Assembly (NCBI GenBank): GCA_016713565.1
Contig: JADJOX010000006.1
Span: 1-64,000 of the forward strand
Length of the DNA: 64,000 nucleotides
Source of the DNA: Ignavibacteriota bacterium
Lineage (GTDB): Bacteria; Bacteroidota; Ignavibacteria; Ignavibacteriales; Melioribacteraceae
Direction: 5' to 3'
In this document: piece by piece, positions 7,154 to 15,303 of the stretch
How positions within the stretch are numbered: the stretch's first letter is position 1
How the letters are laid out: each line of letters starts with the position of its first letter
Notes under the pieces: model-generated
Seen by the model: only the letters and a program-made list of their open reading frames with translations
What the model was told of the DNA's origin: nothing
The model's database searches: none
Translations under genes and position numbers: made by a program

Positions 7154-8334
7154 TTATTTATTAATTTTTACTTTTGTACCTTCTTTAATATCCGAAGTTA
7201 AGTTTTCAATAACTTCATCGCCGCTTTGCAATCCGCTTGTAACTTCTATGTAAGTTCCAAAATCTTTACCTGTTGTTATATTAACTTTGTACGCTTTGGT
7301 ATCTCTAATTTTATATACAGTATTTTCCATAATTGCAGATTTTGGAATTACTAAATTCGGTTTTTTTTCTTCAATTTCAGATTTCATTGCATCTCTCAAA
7401 AACAAAACCTTTGCGCTCATTTCCGGCAGCACTTTGTTATCATAATTTTTAAAACCGACTTTTACCATAACCGTTGCTTTACCTCTATCTCCCGTTGGAA
7501 CAATTTTGGCAACATAACCCGCATAATTTACATTTGGATAAGCATCCAAAGTAATTTGACAGTCTTGGTTTGGTTCAATTTTTTCGATATTTGATTCACT
7601 TACATCAGCTTCAACCTGCAACGAAGTCATATCGGCAATTGTAACAACCGCGGATTTAGAATTAACGCTTGCAGCTAATGGCGCAACAATCTCACCGACA
7701 TCCGCGTTTTTAGTTAAAACCGTTCCATCAAAGGGAGCACGGATAACAGTATTTTCCATTGATACTTCTGCGGATAAAACCGTGGCTTTAGCAACGTCAA
7801 TTGACGCTAAGACTTTATAATAATTTGCTTGCGCGGCATCCAAAGCGGATTGACTTGATAATCCTGAATTAAATAACTGAGTTTCTCTTTTAAAAGTATT
7901 TTCAGCTTCAAGCAGCGATGCTTCGTTTAATTTTAAATTTGCCTTTGCTTGTTCAAGTTGAGCATTGATATCATTATTCTCAAGTCGTGCAATAATTTGA
8001 TCAGTTTTAACTTTATCACCTTCAACTACACCTAAGTAAACTAATCTTCCGGTTCCTTTTGAAGCTATTGCCGCTTTTCTTTGTGCAACAACATAGCCGC
8101 TTGCAGTGAGTACGGCATTGCTTTGAGCATTAGATTGTAAAACAGCCGTTGCAATTTTACTTCAACTTCCGGTGTTGTGAGATTTTTCCATCCAAAGTAA
8201 AGCGCCGCAATAATTATAATTACAATTAAGGTATAAATTGTAAAACGTACATTTCTTCCTTTTAATTCGGGATTTACATTTTTTTTTGAACGGTCAATTC
8301 TTAATGATGATAAATCGGCTTTGTTTGCTTCCAT
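7154..8334 (-). pseudogene. HlyD/MacA-type membrane fusion protein, split by one-base frameshift
   Basis: ATG at 8334 gives a cytoplasmic tail and one membrane helix (FTIYTLIVIIIIAALYFGW), then reaches 'TTPEVEVK' and goes out of frame. From there another frame carries IATAVLQSNAQSNAV, a lipoyl-like domain (GYVVAQRKAAIASKG, GRLVYLGVVEGD), a coiled-coil hairpin and 'VIRAPFDGTVLTKNADVGE', ending VKINK at 7154. Adding one A to the A4 run (T4 at 8155-8158 on the plus strand) fuses both parts into about 393 residues, normal for MacA-like adaptors. Without it only a truncated protein starting near 7843 could be made. First gene of the ABC operon; its periplasmic job is to link the permease to an outer-membrane channel. 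Confidence 0.85.
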
Positions 8335-8575
8335 AAATTTCTCGATAATTAAATATAGTTATAACAGCATGTCTAAAATTTTAAATAATTTATAATAAAA
8401 ATAAAATTAACGGCAAATAAATCTTAATTGATTTCGGTTAACAGCAATTATTTTTCGGTGAAATTAAGACTTTCCTAAATATTCTTGCCTTTCAGAAATA
8501 ATTTATAAATGTGAAGGATTTTTTTGACTTTAAGAAGTTAAAATAAACCAAAAGTCGTAACATTTTCAAGTTATA
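8335..8575. promoter_or_regulatory. Intergenic region upstream of the ABC export operon
   Basis: About 240 bases of AT-rich sequence between the end of the patatin gene and the start of the exporter operon, both on the minus strand. It should contain the exporter promoter, but I see no hairpin terminator and no motif clear enough to place. Confidence 0.3.
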
Positions 8576-9406
8576 TTAATTGTGCTTTAAAAATTTTTCA
8601 ATTTTGAATTTTAGTTCATCTTTGTATGGAATTGTCTGTTTAAATATATTTTCAGCTTTATAGAATTCATGAACTCTTACGTTTTGTATGTCGATTTTGA
8701 CTAAAATATCCGGGTGCGACTGCTTTAGTTTTTCATTAACTATTGAATTTTGCATTATCTGAAAGGCCGAAAATAAAATTTCCCAAGCAGGAGGAGCGTA
8801 ATTATTTGTTTTTACTTTATTTGCCGAAACATCTATCGCGATGGTCAAATCGCAATTATCTTTAATAATATCGTAAGGTAATGGATTTACCATTCCGCCG
8901 TCAATGAGTAATTTTTCATTTAAAACCACAGGAGCAAATAATCCTGGAAGTGAATAGCTCGCTCTAACCGCGGGAATAAGTTCACCGCGACGCAATATTA
9001 CTTGTTTCTTTTGCCAATAATCTGTTGCGACAATTTTTAACGGGATTTTCAAATCCTTAAAATTATCTATCTTAATTGTGTTTGAAATGATTTTAATAAA
9101 TTTATCACCCTTTAACATTCCTCCGGTCGCAATACTGGGATCTATTAAATTAAACATTTTTGTTATATCGGACTTTTTATGTATTTCCCAAAATCGCGCG
9201 TTTTTATGTCTTAGAATATCAAAAACTATTGAATACATTTCTTTTGAGCTTAATCCCGCTGAATAAGCAGCGCCAATTATTGAGCCTATGCTGGATCCTG
9301 AAATAATTGATGGTTTTATCCCTAATTCTTCAAAGGCTTGGACCATTAATATATGAGCTAAACCTCTTGCTCCACCTGAGCCGAAAGCGATGCCAATTTT
9401 TTTCAT
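8576..9406 (-). CDS. Patatin-like phospholipase, RssA type
   Basis: Predicted serine lipid acyl hydrolase of 276 residues. The oxyanion glycine loop is GSGGARG (9-15), the nucleophile motif GSSIG (37-41, Ser39), and the Asp of the dyad lies in DGG (169-171). The size and the N-terminal placement of the motifs match the bacterial RssA/YlbK group, usually cytoplasmic or membrane-associated. No signal peptide is visible. It follows the small membrane protein at 9411 by 4 bases and the CitF gene farther up, so it is probably the last gene of that transcript. Substrate unknown. Confidence 0.9.
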   Translation of the reverse strand: MKKIGIAFGSGGARGLAHILMVQAFEELGIKPSIISGSSIGSIIGAAYSAGLSSKEMYSIVFDILRHKNARFWEIHKKSDITKMFNLIDPSIATGGMLKGDKFIKIISNTIKIDNFKDLKIPLKIVATDYWQKKQVILRRGELIPAVRASYSLPGLFAPVVLNEKLLIDGGMVNPLPYDIIKDNCDLTIAIDVSANKVKTNNYAPPAWEILFSAFQIMQNSIVNEKLKQSHPDILVKIDIQNVRVHEFYKAENIFKQTIPYKDELKFKIEKFLKHN

Positions 9407-9410
9407 TTAA

Positions 9411-9719
9411 TTATATAATTGGTTTAACTTGGTTTGAATCAAGTTGTGAATTGTTTTTAGCTTCTTTTTTCTGTAATGAAGAGTACCTCATACTTACTCT
9501 AAAAACAGAGTAAATTAATATTAGAATGGAAATAAATAGTAAAATGAAAATAATATAGCTGGAATAAAGCATATAAACTTCAAAGGTTCCAATTTCAGTA
9601 TATTCCTTTAGAATTGAAGACACTACCATATAATTTATAAATTGCCAAGTCAGCGCAAGTAACGATAATATTAAAACTACAACCGCTCGACTTTTATTTT
9701 TTTTAATTAACTTTTCCAT
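9411..9719 (-). CDS. Small two-helix membrane protein, unknown
   Basis: 102 residues with two predicted membrane helices (VVVLILSLLALTWQFINYMVV near 13-33 and YIIFILLFISILILIYSVF near 51-70) and a basic, polar C-terminus. It sits 4 bases before patatin and 10 bases after citF, so it is cotranscribed with them. I do not recognise a family and assign no function. Confidence 0.65.
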   Translation of the reverse strand: MEKLIKKNKSRAVVVLILSLLALTWQFINYMVVSSILKEYTEIGTFEVYMLYSSYIIFILLFISILILIYSVFRVSMRYSSLQKKEAKNNSQLDSNQVKPII

Positions 9720-9729
9720 ATCAAATTCC

Positions 9730-11289
9730 TTAATTACCGACTATTTGAAAAACAGAGTCCAAAATTGTTCCATCAACCCATTTAATTACGGCGACAACTT
9801 TTTTATTGTTTACCTTTGGTTTAGCCGGAACTCCTCCGCAAATATCATTAACTTCGTTGTAAATTTCTTTTAAAGTCCTTATTGGTAATTTAGTATTCTT
9901 TACAGCTTCAATCAAATCTTTTCTTTTAGGATTTATTGCAATACCGCGTTCGGTTACAATTACATCTATTAATTCTCCAGGTCCGCACAAAGTAGTAACT
10001 TTATCTACAATAACGGGAATTCTATCTCTAAATGATGGAATTGCCAAAATGGTACATTTTGAAAACAAACAATTTTGCCAGCCTCCGATGCCGTGAAGTA
10101 AATATCCATCTGAATGAGTAACAACATTAGCGTTGAAATCGAGATCAACTTCTGTAGCACCCAAAACAACCGCATCTAAAATTGAAGCAAAGTTTCCTTT
10201 ACCATGATAATTATAGCTTGTAAAAGGCGAAGTGTTAACATGATTTGCGTTTTCATGCATCGATCTGACACCTTCCAGATCAAAAGTTTGACCGTCTAAA
10301 ATATAATCCGTTAAACCTTCTTCCAACATTTCAACTAAGTACTTTGTACTGCCGCCTCTAATAAATCTTGCTTTAATACTTTTAGCTTTCATTTTTTCTT
10401 TTAAGAATAAAGCAAAAGCCAAATTGGTCCCGCCCGCGCCGGCTTGAAATGAAAAACCATCTTTTAAAATACCTGCATCTTCTAAAAATTGTGCAACATA
10501 TTCGGCAATTAATAATCTATCGGGACTTTTTGTAACTTCTGTAGTACCGGAAACAATTTTTGACGGATCACCCAAAGATTCAGTCTTAACAACAAAATCA
10601 ACGTTGTTTCCCTGAATTTGCCAAGGTATGCAAGGAAATGGAATTAAGTTGTCTGTTACAACAATTACTCTATCCGCGTATTCAGAATCACCGAGCGCAA
10701 ATCCTATAAGTCCGCATGCAGATTTTCCTTGATCTCCGGTCGCGTTGCCGAAAGGATCAGCGGTTGGGGCGGCAATAACAGCAATATCAATATGAACTTC
10801 TCCGTCTTGAATTGATTGATATCTTCCGCCATGTGAGCGCAAAACTCCTACACCTTTCATTTTACCTTCGGTTGTAAATTTTCCCAAAGGTCCATTCATG
10901 CTTCCTTCAATATGATGTATTGTTCCATCTTCCAAATATTGTATCAAATGCTGGTGACAAGGAAATGATGCACTAGGAAACCATCTAATATTTTTGATTC
11001 CCATTTTTTTAATTGTATCAAAAAGTTGATTTGTAAGAACATCACCATTTCTTAAATGATGATGTGTGGAAATTGTCATTCCGTCTTTAAGTCCAGCTTT
11101 TTTTAATGCTTCTTCCAAACTTGAAACTAATTTATTTCCATCATCGGGATAATCCATACATGTTCTGATTGGCGGTTTGGATTTATATCCTTTTGGTCTG
11201 AATTTACCTATTCCCTTAAATGGGGTTTCAGTACGTTTATTAACTGTTGTTGGTACCAATCTGCCGGCAGCGTTTTTAACTAAATTCAT
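9730..11289 (-). CDS. citF: Citrate lyase alpha subunit (citrate:acetyl-ACP transferase)
   Basis: 519 residues, full length for CitF (EC 2.8.3.10). It exchanges acetyl for citryl on the thioester of the acyl carrier subunit, the first half of citrate cleavage to acetate and oxaloacetate. Family features seen: N-terminal 'NAAGRLVP' and 'GIGKFRPKG', 'STHHHLRNGD', 'EGSMNGPLG', 'SHGGRYQSI', 'AAPTADPFGNATG' and 'SDGYLLHGIGGWQ'. It overlaps the CitDE gene by 14 bases, which implies translational coupling. No CitC ligase or CitX/CitG prosthetic-group enzymes are in the window; they would be needed for an active holo-enzyme. Confidence 0.92.
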   Translation of the reverse strand: MNLVKNAAGRLVPTTVNKRTETPFKGIGKFRPKGYKSKPPIRTCMDYPDDGNKLVSSLEEALKKAGLKDGMTISTHHHLRNGDVLTNQLFDTIKKMGIKNIRWFPSASFPCHQHLIQYLEDGTIHHIEGSMNGPLGKFTTEGKMKGVGVLRSHGGRYQSIQDGEVHIDIAVIAAPTADPFGNATGDQGKSACGLIGFALGDSEYADRVIVVTDNLIPFPCIPWQIQGNNVDFVVKTESLGDPSKIVSGTTEVTKSPDRLLIAEYVAQFLEDAGILKDGFSFQAGAGGTNLAFALFLKEKMKAKSIKARFIRGGSTKYLVEMLEEGLTDYILDGQTFDLEGVRSMHENANHVNTSPFTSYNYHGKGNFASILDAVVLGATEVDLDFNANVVTHSDGYLLHGIGGWQNCLFSKCTILAIPSFRDRIPVIVDKVTTLCGPGELIDVIVTERGIAINPKRKDLIEAVKNTKLPIRTLKEIYNEVNDICGGVPAKPKVNNKKVVAVIKWVDGTILDSVFQIVGN

Positions 11290-12523
11290 TTAATTTCCAA
11301 TTTTTATCTAACAAATTATTTTCTACCGCAAGTTTAATTGTTTTATCGGCACGTTTAACAACCGGAGCATCAATCATTTTACTGCCCAATGACACAACTC
11401 CCAAGCCATTTTGTTTAGCTTCATCAAATGCCAAAACAATTTTTTTAGCTTTCTCAATTTCTTTTTCATCCGGTAAGAAAGATTCATTAATAATTTTTAT
11501 TTGCCGCGGATGTATGCAGCCTTTTCCTTCGAACCCTAACTGCTTTGCTTCTATAACACTTTTCCGTAATCCATCCATATCATTTACATCAGAAAAAACA
11601 GTATCTATCGCTTGAATTTTAGCTGCTTTTGCCGCGTTTAAAATTTGACTTCTTGCATAAAAACTTTCTTTACCATCACTTGTCCGCTGAGTGCCGATAT
11701 CAGCTGTATAATCTTCCAATCCGACAGCTAAAGCGCAATTATTTATTGAAGCGGAAGCTATTTCATATGATTTTTCAACGCCCAAAGCACTTTCAATTAT
11801 GGGCATAAAAAATATTTCATTTTTCACTTTAAATTCTTTTTTAAGCGAGTCAACTGATTTTTCAACTTCCAGCACATGTTCCGCAGATTCGCATTTTGGA
11901 ATTAAAATTACATTAACATTATTTGGAACAATGTATTTTAGATCATCCAAACCTTTGGGTAATTGATTAATCCTCACCATTCTTTCAGCACCGTAAAAAT
12001 CAACCGTGCGCAACGTGTTTCTTACAAGCAACTGGGCAGTATCTTTTTCAGAAGGAGAAACGCTGTCTTCCAAATCTAAAATAATTCCGTCAGGTAAATG
12101 TAATCCGGCATTCGGGTAAAATTTAGGTTCGTTTCCGGGCAAATACAATCTGCTTCTTCTTAACCTGTCTTTTAGTGTTGAATAAAGATTATTTTTATTT
12201 ATTGGAAAAAGAAATTCGGCGGAAATCTCCGGATAAAATCTTTTTACCGCAGATTCAAATCTTGCGGCAATTGTAAAAGGCAAAGCTCCGGCATCTTCAA
12301 ATAAAATTTTTGCGTTTTTAATTTTAAAAAATATGCACAAATCATTAAGCAAAGATCTAATAGATTTTCCGTACATGACTTCAACTTTGCTGTTAAGCTC
12401 AATAGTAATTCCACCATTATCGGTAATTTCAATTTCAATGTAACAATCTGATCTTACTTTTGGTCCTCTTTGACCGGCGAATGATTTTTGCATAAAGCTC
12501 TCATTAAATTGTTGAATTGACAA
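11276..12523 (-). CDS. citE: Citrate lyase acyl-carrier (CitD) and beta (CitE) fusion protein
   Basis: 415 residues combining two normally separate subunits. Residues about 1-100 match CitD: the Ser-Asp of 'GPKVRSDCYIEIE' aligns with the Ser that carries phosphoribosyl-dephospho-CoA in Klebsiella CitD, and 'EDAGALPFTIAARFESAVKR' matches the CitD end. From about 117 the CitE/HpcH TIM barrel follows ('RRSRLYLPGNEPKF', 'DGIILDLEDSVSP', 'IIESALGVEKS', 'GLEDYTADIG', 'GKGCIHPRQI'), which cleaves citryl-ACP to oxaloacetate. It overlaps citF by 14 bases. The beta part could instead act on a related acyl group such as citramalyl; the neighbouring CitF favours citrate. Confidence 0.86.
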   Translation of the reverse strand: MSIQQFNESFMQKSFAGQRGPKVRSDCYIEIEITDNGGITIELNSKVEVMYGKSIRSLLNDLCIFFKIKNAKILFEDAGALPFTIAARFESAVKRFYPEISAEFLFPINKNNLYSTLKDRLRRSRLYLPGNEPKFYPNAGLHLPDGIILDLEDSVSPSEKDTAQLLVRNTLRTVDFYGAERMVRINQLPKGLDDLKYIVPNNVNVILIPKCESAEHVLEVEKSVDSLKKEFKVKNEIFFMPIIESALGVEKSYEIASASINNCALAVGLEDYTADIGTQRTSDGKESFYARSQILNAAKAAKIQAIDTVFSDVNDMDGLRKSVIEAKQLGFEGKGCIHPRQIKIINESFLPDEKEIEKAKKIVLAFDEAKQNGLGVVSLGSKMIDAPVVKRADKTIKLAVENNLLDKNWKLNEFS

Positions 12524-12628
12524 ATTGCTTAATTGTTAAAAGCAATGCCAATCAAATTTATAATTTATTATTTGTAAAACTAACCAAAGAATTTATTGAT
12601 TTAGGTAATTTTTAAAATTATTAGAATA

Positions 12629-14062
12629 TTAAACAATCAATTTATTCATAAATTCTCTTGCTGATAAATTTTCACAATTAAAAATAACATCTTTTATTTC
12701 ATTTTGTTTATTTTCGCTTAACCAAGAAGAAGATAATCCGCTAAATTTATTTTGAAGATCATTCATTGTCATTGGTTCTTTTGGATTTCCTTTGGGATAT
12801 TCTAAATATTCTGAATATTCTTTTCCGTCTTTTGTTTTTATCACAACCTTTGAAGGTTGTTTTGCCGGAAACATTTTTTCAAATTCAATGGAAGGTTCGC
12901 CTTTTATTTTATCGATCACTTCATAAATTTTTGGATCTTTTAATTTTTCTTCACTGAAAGAATTTGTCGTTATCTTTTTATCAACAATTGCCGCGGCTAA
13001 ACAGTAGGGAAGAGAATGATCGGCAGTTTCACGGGATTCCGGTCTGTATTTTGCGGGATCAAAAAGGATATCATAAGCTTGTGCAAAAGCGGTTACCCGA
13101 ACTTCTTCTATATCTTTATAATCCAAATTAAATTCCGTCATTACTTTTATTGCGCATGATATGTGAGTGTGTGTTAAAGCTTCAGTTGGAAAAGCTTTCA
13201 TTCCGCATTCTAAAATTTTAAATTCTTTTCCCAAATTTCCTACTAATGCATCAACATCCCAACTCCATTTTGAAATTCCATCTCGTCCTTTCATTTCTGT
13301 AGGATTAAGAATTTCTTCTTTAGCGTTCCACCCAATAAACGAGTCCATAAATCCTTCTTTACCTTCAAATACCTTTTCCGTTCCCGAAAATCCTTTCTTC
13401 GCCATTAGTGCCGCAAAAACTCCTGACTGCACAGCCATTGGATCAACAGTATTTTTCATCATTGTTAATTTGCCGGCAGTAGGACATCCAATTGTATGAT
13501 TATGCGAACCGTTAATCCCAATTGCGTTTACCATTTCATCAACGGTTAATCCTAATAATTTACCGGCAACAATTGGTGATACAAATTGTGTTAAAGTGGC
13601 ATGGTGCCATTTGCGTTCGCGAACCCCCGGTTTTGCAAACAAACATAATCTTTGTTCAAATTCATAAGCTAAAACAATAGCCACAATTACATCTTTCATT
13701 GAAGCGTTTACAAGCTCGCCCACAGAAAACGCAGCGGGAATAATATCGGATGGATGTGATGGATCATCTTTCCAATAAATATCGTTAAAATCCAATGCTC
13801 TTATCATTAGTGAATTAATTAATGTTGCATTAACCGCTGGTAATTTTTCGCCAAAGCCAATTACAGTAGCTTCTTCTTTACCGCCTATATCGTTGTATAT
13901 TTCTCTAATAATGTTTACATCTTTTGTATTTTTTGCACCATATGCACATCCTATTGAATCATATATATATCGTTTGACTTCATTTATAACATCTTCAGGT
14001 AAATCTACATATTTTAATCCGACAGAATATTCGGATAGTATACGAGAAATGGATTTTCCCAT
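12629..14062 (-). CDS. MmgE/PrpD family dehydratase/decarboxylase-fold protein
   Basis: 477 residues, full length for the MmgE/PrpD family (2-methylcitrate dehydratase, cis-aconitate decarboxylase, iminodisuccinate epimerase). Seen: 'IYDSIGCAYGAKN', 'LDFNDIYWKDDPSHPSDIIPAA' (matching the DYND...HPSD motif of PrpD), 'RKWHHATLTQF' and 'GCGMKAFP'-like 'LECGMKAFPTEALTH'. Soluble and cytoplasmic. It lies 105 bases upstream of citDE on the same strand and after a terminator at 14344-14371, so it probably heads the transcript MmgE/PrpD-citDE-citF-patatin. The context argues for a tricarboxylate substrate, but the exact reaction cannot be fixed from sequence. Confidence 0.85.
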   Translation of the reverse strand: MGKSISRILSEYSVGLKYVDLPEDVINEVKRYIYDSIGCAYGAKNTKDVNIIREIYNDIGGKEEATVIGFGEKLPAVNATLINSLMIRALDFNDIYWKDDPSHPSDIIPAAFSVGELVNASMKDVIVAIVLAYEFEQRLCLFAKPGVRERKWHHATLTQFVSPIVAGKLLGLTVDEMVNAIGINGSHNHTIGCPTAGKLTMMKNTVDPMAVQSGVFAALMAKKGFSGTEKVFEGKEGFMDSFIGWNAKEEILNPTEMKGRDGISKWSWDVDALVGNLGKEFKILECGMKAFPTEALTHTHISCAIKVMTEFNLDYKDIEEVRVTAFAQAYDILFDPAKYRPESRETADHSLPYCLAAAIVDKKITTNSFSEEKLKDPKIYEVIDKIKGEPSIEFEKMFPAKQPSKVVIKTKDGKEYSEYLEYPKGNPKEPMTMNDLQNKFSGLSSSWLSENKQNEIKDVIFNCENLSAREFMNKLIV

Positions 14063-14380
14063 AACTAGAATTCCTTATTTTAAATTTAAAAATTAATTAT
14101 TTCGCCAGTTAGTTTGATATAACTTTGGGAAGTTGAGATAGGGTAAATAGAAAAATATGCTTTTTGTGATTTTAATTAACATCAGTATACTGGACTTAAT
14201 TATTAAATAAAAATTACATAATTATTATCGAATAAAACACATAAATTTTTGATTGAAAGAAAAGTGATTTGCAATGTTAAATTTAATATAATAAAAGATG
14301 TTGAATGAATAAATTTAAGTATGACAGCTTTTGTTTAAACACAAAAAATCCCCTTAAAAGAGGGGATTTTTATATTTAGC
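14063..14380. promoter_or_regulatory. Intergenic region with likely promoter of the MmgE/PrpD-citrate lyase transcript
   Basis: About 318 bases between the phosphoesterase stop and the MmgE/PrpD start, both genes on the minus strand. It holds the terminator at 14344-14371 and then AT-rich sequence up to 14063, where the promoter for the citrate-lyase transcript must lie. No further element is clear. Confidence 0.4.
14344..14371 (-). terminator. Hairpin terminator after the phosphoesterase gene
   Basis: Perfect 11-bp stem: AAAAATCCCCT at 14344-14354 pairs with AGGGGATTTTT at 14361-14371 around a 6-base loop. The A/T flanks make it U-tailed on both strands. It lies 10 bases past the stop of the phosphoesterase gene and separates it from the citrate-lyase transcript. 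Confidence 0.9.
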
Positions 14381-15283
14381 TTATTTTATTTGCCAGTCGT
14401 AATCAAAATACTCAGCTTCAATTTTGTCCTTTTTAACTTTTACTAGTAGAAATCCTTCTTCCATTCCTTCATTTGGTCCAAGCCACCATCTGCCGCAAAC
14501 TGCTCCGCCTGTAATAATATTGAATCTATCCATTAAATTAAGATTTTCATATGCGTGCAAATGTCCTTGTAGAATTAATTTTAAATTATGATCCTTTAAT
14601 AAATCTAATACAGATTTGGAGTTTTCAACTACAAGTCCGCGATCATTTGCGGCCATTGATCCTATTGCCATTTGTGAGTACATAGTATAAAGAGGAATAT
14701 GAGTTGAAATTATTATAGGCATAGCTTTATCGATACCGGCAATTTCAGTTTTTAACCATTCAAGCTGTTCATTGTTTATAAATCCGAAATATCCATTTCC
14801 TTCGGGAACTTCTTCAATTGAATCAAGAATTATAAATTTTACGCCTTTGTGAACAAATGAATAATAAGTTTTCCCAATTCTATTTTGAAACATTTTTTTG
14901 CCAAATTCCGGATGCGTTTTAGCAATATTGCTTTTTTCGTACCAACCCAAAATATCGTGGTTTCCAATTGTATTATGGATTGGCATATTTAATTCTTTAC
15001 AAGTTTCCATATATAAATTAAACAAACTATCAGCTCTATTATAACTTACACCTAATGCGTCCATTACCAAATCACCGCCGGTAACAACAAAGTCAGGATT
15101 AAGCTTATTTATTTCTTCAATTGCTTTCTTAAATCCCTTATCTCCATTTCTTTCTTTTTGAATATGAATATCCGTTGCAAATACGAAAGTAAATTCTTCG
15201 GTTTGAGCATTTATAAAATTTGTTAAAATTAAAATGTGAAAAATGAAGAATGCAAAATTAAATTTTCTTAAAATATTTTTCAT
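14381..15283 (-). CDS. Secreted calcineurin-like metallophosphoesterase
   Basis: 300 residues. A signal peptide (FAFFIFHILILTNFINAQ) ends near residue 27, so the enzyme is exported. The metal-binding blocks of the calcineurin-like fold are present in order: 'FATDIHIQ' (D-x-H), 'VVTGGDLVMD' (GGDL), 'TIGNHDILGW' (GNHD), 'IISTHIPLY' (H) and 'LQGHLHAYE' (GHLH). It ends at a strong terminator and starts 21 bases after the aconitase stop, so it shares that transcript. The substrate is unknown; phosphomonoesters, phosphodiesters and nucleotides are all possible for this fold. Confidence 0.9.
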   Translation of the reverse strand: MKNILRKFNFAFFIFHILILTNFINAQTEEFTFVFATDIHIQKERNGDKGFKKAIEEINKLNPDFVVTGGDLVMDALGVSYNRADSLFNLYMETCKELNMPIHNTIGNHDILGWYEKSNIAKTHPEFGKKMFQNRIGKTYYSFVHKGVKFIILDSIEEVPEGNGYFGFINNEQLEWLKTEIAGIDKAMPIIISTHIPLYTMYSQMAIGSMAANDRGLVVENSKSVLDLLKDHNLKLILQGHLHAYENLNLMDRFNIITGGAVCGRWWLGPNEGMEEGFLLVKVKKDKIEAEYFDYDWQIK

Positions 15284-15303
15284 TTCAGATCCTTAAATAA
15301 AAT

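Noticed and set aside
9730..12523. ATP-citrate lyase
   Set aside because: Motifs and gene layout are those of CitF and CitD/CitE; no ATP-grasp or CoA-ligase domain is present.
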